Source: Clostridia bacterium (GTDB taxonomy: Bacteria; Bacillota; Clostridia; Oscillospirales; Acutalibacteraceae). From it: 64,000 nt of DNA. The stretch is from the NCBI GenBank assembly GCA_017480115.1, contig JAFVBH010000067.1:29460-93459 (forward strand). The letters run 5' to 3'. Shown here one piece after another: positions 32,037 through 39,532 of the stretch. The notes below the pieces were generated by a model. It did not search any database. It saw only the letters and a program-made list of their open reading frames with translations, and was not told the origin of the DNA. Within the stretch, counting starts at the first letter, position 1; each line of letters starts with the position of its first letter. Made by a program: the position numbers and the translations under genes.

Positions 32037-32233
32037 GTTACACGTTACAAAATGCCTTTAATCCCTTATGTAGCAACGGTTTTTTTTGTAACGACACTTC
32101 GTTACAAATTTAGTTTTCCCGTTACAAATTGATTTAACTTTGTTACATTTAAATTTTACTTCGTTACATTTGTAATTAACCTCTGTTACAAAAGGATTTA
32201 ACTTCGTTACAAATTAGTTTAACTTCGTTACAA
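32036..32233. repeat. Iterons: about nine direct and one inverted copies of (C/T)GTTACA
   Basis: Direct copies begin at 32036, 32043, 32100, 32120, 32141, 32162, 32184, 32205 and 32226; one inverted copy (TTTGTAACG) lies at 32085-32093. Several share the longer form ACTTCGTTACAAATT. The first touches the base of the origin stem and the last ends 4 bases before the first rep ATG. They are probably Rep-binding sites for origin recognition and autoregulation. Confidence 0.85.
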
Positions 32234-32237
32234 AAAA

Positions 32238-33314
32238 ATGAAAGTTGGTGATTTAATGCCCGATAATGAGTCAAAAGATGTTGTAAGTAAATCTTGGTTT
32301 TGTGTATTTAACAATCCAGAAGAACATGGTTTTGATGGTGAGCCGCAGGAAATTTGTGATAATATTGTAGCCGCTTGGGTTGATAACAACCCTACTCGAT
32401 CTTGTGCCGTTACCTATTGTGTATCCGCAGACGGTTTGAAACATTGTCATGTTGTTCTTGAAGATACAAAAGCTATGCGTTTTTCTTCTGTAAAAAAAGC
32501 GTTTCCGAGTATGCATATTGAGCCGACAAAAGGAAACAAGGAACAAGCGGAAGATTACATTAACAAACGTGGTAAATTTGAGGAAAAAGGCGAGCAGGTA
32601 TTGGCTTCTGCTCGTTATGGTGAGATAAAAGCCGCACAGGGTCAACGGCGCGATTTTGAAGTTATCTCCGAGCTAATTGAACAGGGATTAACGCCACAAC
32701 AAATTTTTGAAGAAAATTTCTCTTTTCGCAGATATGATAAAATGATTAAACAGGCATATTTTGATAGGCGTATGAAATCAGTCCCCCGTATTCGTGACGT
32801 TGCTGTTTCTTGGCACGTCGGAGCGCCCGGAACGGGTAAAACATATGAATATACCAAACTTTGTGAAAAGTATGGTGATGATAATGTGTATATGCTGAAT
32901 GACTACGGAAAAGGCGGTTTTGATGATTATATCGGTCAAAAAGTGCTTTGTATGGACGAATTTCGCGGATATATTCGTTTTTCTTTGTTGATGAACTATC
33001 TTGACGGATACCGTGTTCAAATTCCTTGCAGATACTCTAACGGCTATGCCTTATGGGATGAAGTACATATATTTACGGTTATGCCGCCTGAAAAGATATA
33101 TGAAAGTATGGTGCAAGAAAATCGCTGTTATGATAGCTATGAACAGTTGACAAGAAGAATTGATACGATTGTCTATCATTACAAAGACGAAACAGGGCAA
33201 TTTTTTAGTTATTCAATGCCGATGAAAGATTATCATTCATATTCAGATTTACAGAAAGAAGCAGAAATACACCACAATGAACAACTAAAATTTGATTATT
33301 TGCCTTTCGGATAA
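32238..33314 (+). CDS. rep: CRESS-type replication initiator: HUH endonuclease plus superfamily 3 helicase
   Basis: 358 residues from the first ATG; the second ATG at 32259 (MPDNESKD) has the better ribosome-site context. HUH domain: motif I FCVFNNP (21-27), motif II HCHVVLE with H69 and H71, motif III AEDYINKRG with catalytic Y107 and K110. Helicase domain: Walker A GAPGTGKT (195-202), Walker B VLCMDEF (236-242), motif C region HIFTVMPP (277-284). Motif I is strikingly like FTLNNP of circovirus Rep. It should nick the nonanucleotide, stay linked via Y107, and unwind DNA during rolling-circle replication. Ends 16 bases before the integrase. Confidence 0.93.
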   Translation: MKVGDLMPDNESKDVVSKSWFCVFNNPEEHGFDGEPQEICDNIVAAWVDNNPTRSCAVTYCVSADGLKHCHVVLEDTKAMRFSSVKKAFPSMHIEPTKGNKEQAEDYINKRGKFEEKGEQVLASARYGEIKAAQGQRRDFEVISELIEQGLTPQQIFEENFSFRRYDKMIKQAYFDRRMKSVPRIRDVAVSWHVGAPGTGKTYEYTKLCEKYGDDNVYMLNDYGKGGFDDYIGQKVLCMDEFRGYIRFSLLMNYLDGYRVQIPCRYSNGYALWDEVHIFTVMPPEKIYESMVQENRCYDSYEQLTRRIDTIVYHYKDETGQFFSYSMPMKDYHSYSDLQKEAEIHHNEQLKFDYLPFG

Positions 33315-33330
33315 AAGAGGTTTTTACAAA

Positions 33331-34224
33331 ATGACTTTGTTCAATGCGTTTCAAGAATTTATTATCACACAACAATTAAAAGGCAATTCAGAAAAGACGG
33401 TTGATTATTACAAAAATTGCATAATGCCTATGGTTAAATATTTCGGTGAAAAGTTTGATGTATCGGCTTTAAGTGCCGCAGAATTGCGGAAATATGCTTT
33501 GTATTTGCGAAAACGTGATATTACTGATAACAGTTTCAAAACCTACATAAAAGGAATTAAAGCCTTTTTACATTGGCTTTTTACAGAAGATTATACCGAA
33601 ATCAATTTGAGTGATAAATTGCAGTTGCCAAAAGCACAGCGAAAAACAATAGATGTTTTAACGCCTGCCGAGGTCAAAGCCCTGTTTCATTCGTTTGATA
33701 CAAGAAACATTCAAGGCTTGCGGAATTATTGTATATGCGCTTTAATGCTCGATAGCGGTTTGCGTAAAAGTGAAATCGTCCGTTTGAAGTTGTCCGATTT
33801 GCATATATTCGAGGGGTACGCCGTTATTAACGGAAAAGGAAACAAGCAAAGGCTTGTTCCGCTCGGCAATACATCAAAGAAATATCTGATTAAGTATACA
33901 AGTATCCGTCCGTCTGATGTGGGCTTTGATAGCTTGTTTTTAACAAAGAACAATACGCCGATTACAGACGCCACTATATCACGGTTATTTAAGTCTTTAC
34001 AGGTCACAAAAGTCGGTGATGTTCACTTGTTTCGGCGTATTCATCCGCATTTATTGCGGCACACGTTTGCAACGACTTTTCTTGAAAACGGCGGTAATAT
34101 CTACACTTTGCAACAGATTTTAGGGCATACCACGCTTGAAATGGTGAAAAAGTATGTTCACATTACTCAGGCAAAAACGGTGGTCAACTTCAAAAATTAC
34201 AGCCCTTTGGACAATTTGAAGTAG
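33331..34224 (+). CDS. Tyrosine recombinase (integrase) of the element
   Basis: 297 residues. N-terminal SAM-like core-binding domain (FITQQLKGNSEKTVDYYKN, ISKL-like helices), C-terminal catalytic domain with Arg in DSGLRKSEIVRL, HPHLLRHTFATTFLENGG, LGHTTLEMVKKYVHIT with nucleophile Tyr. The ATG at 33331 has AGAGG upstream; an earlier in-frame start inside rep is rejected. Lies 48 bases from the attachment repeat in the tRNA, the usual place for tRNA-targeting integrases. Confidence 0.93.
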   Translation: MTLFNAFQEFIITQQLKGNSEKTVDYYKNCIMPMVKYFGEKFDVSALSAAELRKYALYLRKRDITDNSFKTYIKGIKAFLHWLFTEDYTEINLSDKLQLPKAQRKTIDVLTPAEVKALFHSFDTRNIQGLRNYCICALMLDSGLRKSEIVRLKLSDLHIFEGYAVINGKGNKQRLVPLGNTSKKYLIKYTSIRPSDVGFDSLFLTKNNTPITDATISRLFKSLQVTKVGDVHLFRRIHPHLLRHTFATTFLENGGNIYTLQQILGHTTLEMVKKYVHITQAKTVVNFKNYSPLDNLK

Positions 34225-34231
34225 GATAGAA

Positions 34232-34268
34232 AAAAGCCTTTACCCACAACGGATAAAGGACTTTTTTC
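34232..34268 (+). terminator. Terminator after the integrase gene
   Basis: AAAGCCTTTACCC and GGATAAAGGACTTTTTTC form an imperfect stem followed by a T run, 8 bases after the stop and just before the attachment repeat. Confidence 0.65.
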
Positions 34269-34271
34269 TTT

Positions 34272-34318
34272 TTTGGTCCGAGTGGCGAGACTTGAACTCA
34301 CGGCCTCTTGACCCCCAG
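34272..34318 (-). repeat. Attachment-site repeat proximal to the integrase (within intact tRNA-Pro)
   Basis: Identical over 47 bases to 30240-30286; it forms the 3' half of the functional tRNA-Pro(GGG). Confidence 0.93.
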
Positions 34319-34349
34319 TCAAGCGCGCTACCAACTGCGCCACACCCGG
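34274..34349 (-). tRNA. tRNA-Pro(GGG), integration target
   Basis: 76 bases with encoded CCA. The acceptor stem is CCGGGTG/CACTCGG with A73; the anticodon arm is CTTGA-CTGGGGG-TCAAG with anticodon GGG. The gene is intact because the inserted element supplies or retains an identical 3' half. Confidence 0.95.
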
Positions 34350-34365
34350 ATTCGGAACGACATAT

Positions 34366-34394
34366 AATATACCATACCTTTTTACATTTTGCAA
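34366..34394 (-). promoter_or_regulatory. Promoter of tRNA-Pro(GGG)
   Basis: On the minus strand TTGCAA (34389-34394) and TATATT (34366-34371) are 17 bases apart, 16 bases before the tRNA. Confidence 0.75.
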
Positions 34395-34412
34395 GTGTTT
34401 TTACAAAATTTA

Positions 34413-35015
34413 TTAAAATTTATCAGAACTTTCCGCATCTGTCTGTTTTATCCCGTAAATCTGTTTTGTCCCTTCAATCTGTGCGGCTATAATATTTGCC
34501 GTCATGGCGATGATCGTATCCGGGCGATGGTCAAGCTGTCCGGTCAGCCAGCTTTCCACCACGCCGACCAACGCAATAATGCAGTATGCGGTATAAAAAT
34601 CCACGGAGCCCTCCGGCAGGTCAATATCCCGAAAGCTGTCCTGCACAGTCTGATACAGAAACGCGTATACGTTATCATAAATCAAATTCCGAAAATGTTC
34701 ATGTCCCAGCGCACGGTAGGCGTTAAGGGCGCTGTCGCGGTTCTTCTGCAAGTAGGCAAACATCAACGCGAAGCCCTCCTGCCATGTCAGCGCCCGGTGT
34801 TGCTGCTCGGCAACCTCTTTCATATCCTCGCTGAACGCCCAATACATCAGCGCGTAAATATCGGAAAAATGATAGTAGAAGGTCTGCCGGTTTATATCGC
34901 AGTCCTCGGACAATTCCCGGATAGAAATCTTATTCAAGGGCTGTTTTTTCAGCCGCGCTTTCAGCGCCGCGGCAAGCGCCGCCTTGGTATTATAGGATAT
35001 TTCCTGCTGCTTCAC
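34413..35015 (-). CDS. TetR-family regulator
   Basis: 200 residues from a GTG at 35015, six bases after GGAGGT; a GTG at 35021 abuts that site and is less likely. The N-terminal helix-turn-helix reads ISIRELSEDCDINRQTFYYHF. The C-terminal domain resembles the TetR_C found in DhaS-type regulators. It is followed after about 20 bases, on the same strand and upstream, by the XRE-membrane gene, so the two may be cotranscribed. Target unknown. Confidence 0.88.
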   Translation of the reverse strand: MKQQEISYNTKAALAAALKARLKKQPLNKISIRELSEDCDINRQTFYYHFSDIYALMYWAFSEDMKEVAEQQHRALTWQEGFALMFAYLQKNRDSALNAYRALGHEHFRNLIYDNVYAFLYQTVQDSFRDIDLPEGSVDFYTAYCIIALVGVVESWLTGQLDHRPDTIIAMTANIIAAQIEGTKQIYGIKQTDAESSDKF

Positions 35016-35036
35016 AAGCACACCTCCAAGATCATA

Positions 35037-35642
35037 TTACATGCCGCTTTTGATGCGGCTGCGCATAACAAACCACAGAACCGTCAATACCTGTAATATC
35101 GACGCGATGATAAAAAGCAGATCAAACGCCGGCATGGAAAATGTCAGACGCAGACTCAATGCAACGCCCCATATGATACCGCTGACCGCGATCGCTTGAG
35201 GAAGGATCCCATACCAGAGACGGAAAAACACGGTCAGAACGATAAAGGACGCAGGGATCGCATAGATAAAAGCAAGCCATGTGTGCGGGATTGAAAACGG
35301 CAAGATTGCAAAAACAAAATACGCCACCGCCGCCGTCAGCCATGCCAGCAGTACGGACAACACGGGAATGATCCGGCGCTTGACGGCAGACGCCCGCTGC
35401 CGATCAAATACAGGCATGGTTTTCGTCTCCAGCCCGAGCAGCGCATCCGCCGTACAGCCAAAGATCTCGGTCAACTGTGCCAGCACGAATATATCGGGAA
35501 TCCCCTCACCGCGTTCCCATTTCGAGACAGATTTGTCTGAATAGTTCAACTGCTCCGCCAGCGCTGTCTGCGTCAATCCCGCCGCCTTGCGGCACTCAGC
35601 CAGATTCGATGCAAACGCGGTGCGGATACTATCTTCGTTCAT
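35037..35642 (-). CDS. XRE-family regulator with C-terminal membrane domain
   Basis: 201 residues from the ATG at 35642, which has AGGTGG upstream. The N-terminal helix-turn-helix (SNLAECRKAAGLTQTALAEQ, then LNYSDKSVSKWERGEGIPDI) is followed by four hydrophobic helices. The layout is the same as the larger protein at 48981-50243: a cytoplasmic DNA-binding domain tied to the membrane. Function unknown; such proteins may couple envelope state to transcription. Confidence 0.85.
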   Translation of the reverse strand: MNEDSIRTAFASNLAECRKAAGLTQTALAEQLNYSDKSVSKWERGEGIPDIFVLAQLTEIFGCTADALLGLETKTMPVFDRQRASAVKRRIIPVLSVLLAWLTAAVAYFVFAILPFSIPHTWLAFIYAIPASFIVLTVFFRLWYGILPQAIAVSGIIWGVALSLRLTFSMPAFDLLFIIASILQVLTVLWFVMRSRIKSGM

Positions 35643-35834
35643 ATATGCCACCTGATTCTTCATATTTTTAAATTCCAATAAAAAATTTACAGCTCACCAT
35701 CGCAGGTAGAATCCGCCTTCTACCACCGGTAGAGTGTGCCGCTTCGACAATAGAGCCGGTTTTTCTTTCCGTGGGGTGCAAAAGCGCCGCCCATGTGCTA
35801 CGATAAACGCAGAACATTCATAGGAGCGTCCATC

Positions 35835-36524
35835 ATGAACAGAACAAAAATCGATGACCGGCAGCTGCCGAATTATACCCGTAGTGAAGAGATTTTCAAT
35901 ATGGTCACGCACATTGTCGGCGGCAGTTTCGGCATAGTCGTCCTTGCGCTTTGCATAAGCTTCTCGCTGATCGGCAAGAATTACTGGGGACTGGCAGGCG
36001 GCGCGATCTACGGGCTTATGATGATTTTTCTGTATACGGTATCCAGCGTCTATCACGGGCTCAAGCCCGACCGGGCAAAAAAGGTGATGCAGGTTTTGGA
36101 TCATTGCACTATCTACGCGCTGATTCTGGGCACTTACGCACCGATCCTTTTAACGGGCCTGCGCGCGTACAACCCGCGCCTGACCGTTGTTCTGTCCGCA
36201 GTAATCGTCGCAGGCACGGCGGTGGGCGTGACCTTTACCGCTGTCGATTTTAAGCGGTACAGACTGCTTGCTTACGGCGGCTATTTCACCGTAGGTTGGT
36301 GTATCATTTTTGCCGTAAAGCCGCTGATCGCCGCGTTTTGTCCTGCGTTTTTCTTATGGCTCCTCGCCGGCGGCGTGGTCTACACCCTCGGAATGATCTT
36401 TTTTACAATCGGTATCAAAAAACGATATTTTCACAGCATTTTTCATATTTTCATTGTCGCAGGCAGTGTTTTGCAGTTTATCCCGATTTTTCAATATTGT
36501 ATCATAACCGCTCCTGCGATATAA
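35835..36524 (+). CDS. Hemolysin III / YqfA-type membrane protein (PAQR-like)
   Basis: 229 residues from the ATG at 35835 with TAGGAG upstream. Seven helices; motifs EEIFNMVTHIVGG at the start, TVSSVYHGL, LDHCTIYALILGTYAP and near the end YFHSIFHIFIVAGSVLQF with conserved His residues, as in the HlyIII/PAQR family of putative metal-dependent membrane hydrolases. The name hemolysin is historical. Standalone gene. Confidence 0.92.
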   Translation: MNRTKIDDRQLPNYTRSEEIFNMVTHIVGGSFGIVVLALCISFSLIGKNYWGLAGGAIYGLMMIFLYTVSSVYHGLKPDRAKKVMQVLDHCTIYALILGTYAPILLTGLRAYNPRLTVVLSAVIVAGTAVGVTFTAVDFKRYRLLAYGGYFTVGWCIIFAVKPLIAAFCPAFFLWLLAGGVVYTLGMIFFTIGIKKRYFHSIFHIFIVAGSVLQFIPIFQYCIITAPAI

Positions 36525-36538
36525 GCAAGCTGCTTCTG

Positions 36539-36564
36539 ATTTTTTGATTATAATATAATCAAAA
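36539..36564. repeat. AT-rich perfect palindrome
   Basis: TTTTTTGATTATAATATAATCAAAAAG is self-complementary over about 25 bases (written in the text in two halves: TTTTTGATTATA and TATAATCAAAAA). It follows the HlyIII stop and may end transcription from either side. Confidence 0.55.
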
Positions 36565-36690
36565 AGCAAACGCAACAACAATCGGGAATATTCGATGTCA
36601 AAAACGGATAAATTTCTGTCGCTCTTCGTATATTTTTCCGATTTTGACAAACAATAGAGGCAAAGTCTGAATATAAAGGAGAAGAGATAG

Positions 36691-36867
36691 ATGAAAGCGA
36701 CAGGCATTGTCAGAAGAATCGACGACCTCGGACGGGTCGTGATTCCGAAAGAAATCAGAAGAACCATGCGTATCCGCGAAGGCGACCCGTTACAGATAAC
36801 ACTGACAGCGACAGACCGTTTTATCCTTGGAATGCTCAAACTTGCCGAACGGCAAGGGTGGAAATAG
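36691..36867 (+). pseudogene. Truncated SpoVT duplicate: AbrB domain with unrelated tail
   Basis: 58 residues. The first 34 (MKATGIVRRIDDLGRVVIPK, then EIRRTMRIREGDPL) are identical to SpoVT at 48302 and the DNA is identical for about 95 bases; the upstream region with AAAGGAGA and CAAAGTCTGA is also near-identical. After DPL the sequence changes to QITLTATDRFILGMLKLAER and stops, losing the GAF-like sensor domain. It keeps a complete DNA-binding domain and ribosome site, so it could still make a stand-alone AbrB protein interfering with SpoVT. Confidence 0.7.
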
Positions 36868-36905
36868 TACATAGATACCATCAAACGCCTGTAATTTAAT
36901 AAAGC

Positions 36906-36951
36906 AAAAAAGTGTCTCCAACCTTTGAGGAAAGGAATGGAGGCGCTTTTT
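36906..36951. terminator. Terminator right of the truncated SpoVT copy
   Basis: AAAAAGTGTCTCCA and TGGAGGCGCTTTTT form a 14-base stem with two G-T pairs and A/T flanks. It can end the rightward fragment and the leftward ATPase gene. Confidence 0.7.
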
Positions 36952-36993
36952 CTGCGTCAATCATTTTACATCATGATTTCATGTGATTTACGG

Positions 36994-38295
36994 TCAAAGA
37001 TTCATCGCATTTTCATCCAGCAGAAAGTCCTCGACGCCGAGATACAGGATTCCGTTTTCATCATGCCACGGAACAATATTCTCCCGAGTGACAACGATTT
37101 TCTTGAACGAATCTCCGATGCCGGTCAGCGAAGCCGTCTCCTGCGCCCGTTTCTGCTCATCCGGAATGGCAAAAGCGGATTGAATATAATACCGCTGACT
37201 GCCCCGGTTCGCTATAAAATCCACTTCACGCTGCGTTCGCTTGCTCTTGCCGTCCTCATTGTGTGAATAGAGCGTCACAATACCGACATCTATGTCAAAA
37301 TCACGGCTCCGCAGTTCGTTATACAGGATATTCTCCATGATGTGATTCTCCTCCTGTTGCCGAAAATTGAGCCGGGCGTTGCGCAGTCCCACATCAGAGT
37401 AATAGTATTTCAGCGGCGAGCCGATATATTTGCGTCCCTTCACGTCATACCGTTTCGCCTGATACAGCAAAAAGGCGTCGATGAAATAGTCCAAATAGCG
37501 ACTGATTGTATCGTCCGCGATGGCCGTTCCTTTGACGGAGGCAAAGGTCTTCTGAATTTTGGATGGGTTGGTCAACGAACCCACGGAGGAGGACACGATG
37601 TCCAGTAGATCATCCAGCACGATCTTCTCGTTGGCGATGTTGTGCCGGGACATGATATCGTCCAGATAGATTTTGTCAAACAGCGTGTGCAGGTATCGGC
37701 TCTTGTCCTCGCTCGTCTTCTGCGCCAGTACCAAAGGCATACCGCCAAAGGTAAAATAATCCCGCCACGCGTTCCGCTTATCGTCACCGTAAGCATCATA
37801 AAACTCCCGATAACTCAGTGGATTCACACGTATTTCGTCACCCCGCCCGCGAAATTCCGTCAAAATATCCGTGGACAGCATTTTGGAGTTGCTGCCGGTG
37901 ACGTAGAGATCCACATTTTTGATCTTCATCAGCCCCAGCAGCACATCCACAAAGCCGATCTTCTCCTCCGTTCCCGGCAGATAGGGATTGGGGACTTCCA
38001 CTACCTTCTGGATCTCATCCAGAAAGACATAATACATCTTATCCTTGTCCACCAGCAGGCTGCGGATATACTGCCCCAGCTCCACCGGGTTCCGATAGCG
38101 GGCATTTTCGTCCTCATCCAGCGCCAGCTCGATGATATGATCGTCCGTGACGCCGTCGGCGTTTAGGTACTGATGATACAGATCAAAGAGCAGATAGGAC
38201 TTTCCGCAGCGCCGGATACCGGTGATTACCTTCACCATGCCGTTCTCCCTGCGGTGAATCAGCTTTTGCAGATAACGATCCCGTTGTATAACCAT
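36994..38295 (-). CDS. AAA ATPase with DUF4143 domain
   Basis: 433 residues from the ATG at 38295, which has GAGGTG upstream. The N-terminal P-loop is ITGIRRCGKSYLLF; Walker B lies in YYVFLDEIQKV; an arginine-containing sensor segment YVTGSNSKML follows; the C-terminal DUF4143 has EVDFIANRG, a nuclease-fold-like ExxD pattern. The family is widespread in gut bacteria, of unknown function, and often sits in variable regions. It opens the accessory island. Confidence 0.9.
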   Translation of the reverse strand: MVIQRDRYLQKLIHRRENGMVKVITGIRRCGKSYLLFDLYHQYLNADGVTDDHIIELALDEDENARYRNPVELGQYIRSLLVDKDKMYYVFLDEIQKVVEVPNPYLPGTEEKIGFVDVLLGLMKIKNVDLYVTGSNSKMLSTDILTEFRGRGDEIRVNPLSYREFYDAYGDDKRNAWRDYFTFGGMPLVLAQKTSEDKSRYLHTLFDKIYLDDIMSRHNIANEKIVLDDLLDIVSSSVGSLTNPSKIQKTFASVKGTAIADDTISRYLDYFIDAFLLYQAKRYDVKGRKYIGSPLKYYYSDVGLRNARLNFRQQEENHIMENILYNELRSRDFDIDVGIVTLYSHNEDGKSKRTQREVDFIANRGSQRYYIQSAFAIPDEQKRAQETASLTGIGDSFKKIVVTRENIVPWHDENGILYLGVEDFLLDENAMNL

Positions 38296-38467
38296 TATTG
38301 CACCTCGCGATTTCTTTGCAGCAATACGCAAAAATTTCTTATGGGTCAAGTGTAGCATACCCGCAGGAAAAAATCAAGCAAATCCTGTCGGTGTGAAAGA
38401 AAATTTTGCAGCAATCCGCACTTACTTCTATTGCAAACAGTGCTATAGCACAATGATGATACGCCAT

Positions 38468-38516
38468 AAAGCCCCGAGGCTTACCGATCAAATGGTCGGT
38501 AAGCCTCGGGGCTTTT
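38468..38516. terminator. Very strong bidirectional terminator
   Basis: AAAGCCCCGAGGCTTACCGA (38468-38487) pairs perfectly with its complement at 38496-38516, loop TCAAATGG. It lies 24 bases after the small basic gene on the minus strand. Confidence 0.88.
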
Positions 38517-38539
38517 GAGTATTAGCGGCTCTTCTTCCA

Positions 38540-38677
38540 TCATTTCTTGTTCGGCCGAGTCTGTGCCAACGCGCTCCCAGCTACTGCTTTCACATCCTTG
38601 CCGTAGCGACTGTCCCTCAGAATTCTTCCAGCCTTGCTGGCAACCGATTTGGAAGTCTGCTTCTTGTTCTTGGTCAT
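38540..38677 (-). CDS. Small basic protein, 45 residues
   Basis: A strong GGAGG site 9 bases upstream precedes MTKNKKQTSKSVASKAGRIL, continuing RDSRYGKDVKAVAGSALAQT and ending RPNKK. It is Lys/Arg/Ser/Ala-rich. Similar short proteins with SVASKAGK and AGSALAQ segments are annotated as hypothetical beside restriction-modification genes and in mobile islands; I recall no assigned function. A strong terminator follows, so it is an independent unit. Confidence 0.7.
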   Translation of the reverse strand: MTKNKKQTSKSVASKAGRILRDSRYGKDVKAVAGSALAQTRPNKK

Positions 38678-38802
38678 TTGGACTCACCTCCTTGTTTTGA
38701 AGCTGGCTTCATTATCGGTGAATTCTGGATTTTGTGAGCAACTCACTGAGTTGGTTGAAAATGCTGTATTTTCAGTACTTTGAGAAAACGGAGAACAAAA
38801 AA

Positions 38803-38822
38803 ATGGACCCCTTTCGGGGTCC
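38803..38822. terminator. Hairpin after the downstream frame of the HsdM unit
   Basis: TGGACCCC-TTTC-GGGGTCCA, an 8-base stem preceded on the plus strand by an A run; on the minus strand this becomes a stem followed by TTTTTTT, a good terminator for the leftward HsdM transcript. Confidence 0.75.
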
Positions 38823-38848
38823 AAAGCCAACTCGCGAGTTATCGTTTT

Positions 38849-39532
38849 TTAATCTGGATCATCTTTTATTGTACTACCCAACTCTTTAATTCCTGCCTGC
38901 CTTAAGATTCCGTTGAAATCCTGCAGCGAAAGTCCGGGCATATGTTCAAGAATTCGGATATAAGTTTTATCAGGGTCCTGATAATAATTCAGCTTGTTGC
39001 CGGACTTATCGAATATTTTCTCAACGATACGGAGGTTCAATCGTAAGCCGACACAGATGGCCATCAACACCTCTGTCCCCATATTGTTGTATTTGTCATT
39101 TTTTATTTTTCCGTGATAATTCTTATGCAGACCAGTTCGGTCATTAAAGGTTTCGGGGTAGTTCCACTTTCTGTTCTCCATCAAATACCATAGGCATTGA
39201 CAAAGTGTGGTAGTCGGATCACCCAGCCGCTTAATCAATTCGATTTCTTCATTTTCATCGTAGGTAAGAATGTGATCGCGGAACGCCGAATATACATCAT
39301 CCTCTTCGTACTTGAAATTTGCTTGGTACTTCGGATGGAATGTCAGCATACGCTGATCGATTTCCTCCAGTCGATAGAGAACAGAAAAACCTGCGTAATC
39401 CTTCTGTAAATTGCGATAGGCAGTATATTTCTGCTCATGGATATTGATAACGCACTGTGCCAGGTTCTTTTTTGCTTTTGCCGTCAGGTGCAGCCCGTCT
39501 TCCTTGACGGTATTTTGCCTCGACCTTTTCAT
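38849..39532 (-). CDS. Regulator-like frame overlapping the HsdM end; possibly a truncated gene
   Basis: About 227 residues from an ATG at 39532 that lies inside hsdM in another frame. The protein is well formed from about TVKEDGLHLTAKAKKNLAQC onwards, with segments DYAGFSVLYRLEEIDQRML and YLMENRKWNYPETFNDRTGL, and looks like a helical regulator; the C-terminal third may include a helix-turn-helix. I cannot name a family. The odd overlap suggests its 5' part was lost when it was joined to hsdM. Confidence 0.55.
   Translation of the reverse strand: MKRSRQNTVKEDGLHLTAKAKKNLAQCVINIHEQKYTAYRNLQKDYAGFSVLYRLEEIDQRMLTFHPKYQANFKYEEDDVYSAFRDHILTYDENEEIELIKRLGDPTTTLCQCLWYLMENRKWNYPETFNDRTGLHKNYHGKIKNDKYNNMGTEVLMAICVGLRLNLRIVEKIFDKSGNKLNYYQDPDKTYIRILEHMPGLSLQDFNGILRQAGIKELGSTIKDDPD

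Larger units (their letters stand above)
30240..34318 (+). mobile_element. Integrated CRESS-type replicon in tRNA-Pro(GGG), about 4.03 kb
   Basis: Bounded by 47-base direct repeats (30240-30286 and 34272-34318) that equal the 3' half of tRNA-Pro(GGG). Contents in order: XRE regulator (leftward), then rightward excisionase-like protein, 70-residue unknown protein, stem-loop origin with TAGTATTAC, iterons, Rep with HUH and SF3 helicase motifs, and tyrosine integrase next to the tRNA. Recombination between the repeats would release a circle of 4032 bases and restore the tRNA locus. No capsid, relaxase or type IV secretion gene is seen, so it is neither a complete virus nor a conjugative element. 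The coding part is visibly AT-richer than the chromosome. Bacterial plasmids with CRESS-like Rep, some integrated, are known (pCRESS groups). Confidence 0.88.

Noticed and set aside
32036..32233. Iterons read as a CRISPR or tandem satellite
   Set aside because: Unit core is six to eight bases at irregular spacing, partly inverted, and next to a rep gene and origin.
30240..34318. Complete CRESS virus provirus
   Set aside because: No capsid-like gene is present; the 70-residue protein is too short and acidic to be a single jelly-roll capsid.
30240..34318. Integrative conjugative or mobilizable element
   Set aside because: No relaxase of MOB type, coupling protein or oriT is recognisable. The HUH Rep has replication-type, not relaxase-type, layout.
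35694..36104. Leftward frame opposite the hemolysin III gene
   Set aside because: Fully antisense to a clear membrane protein and without a ribosome site.
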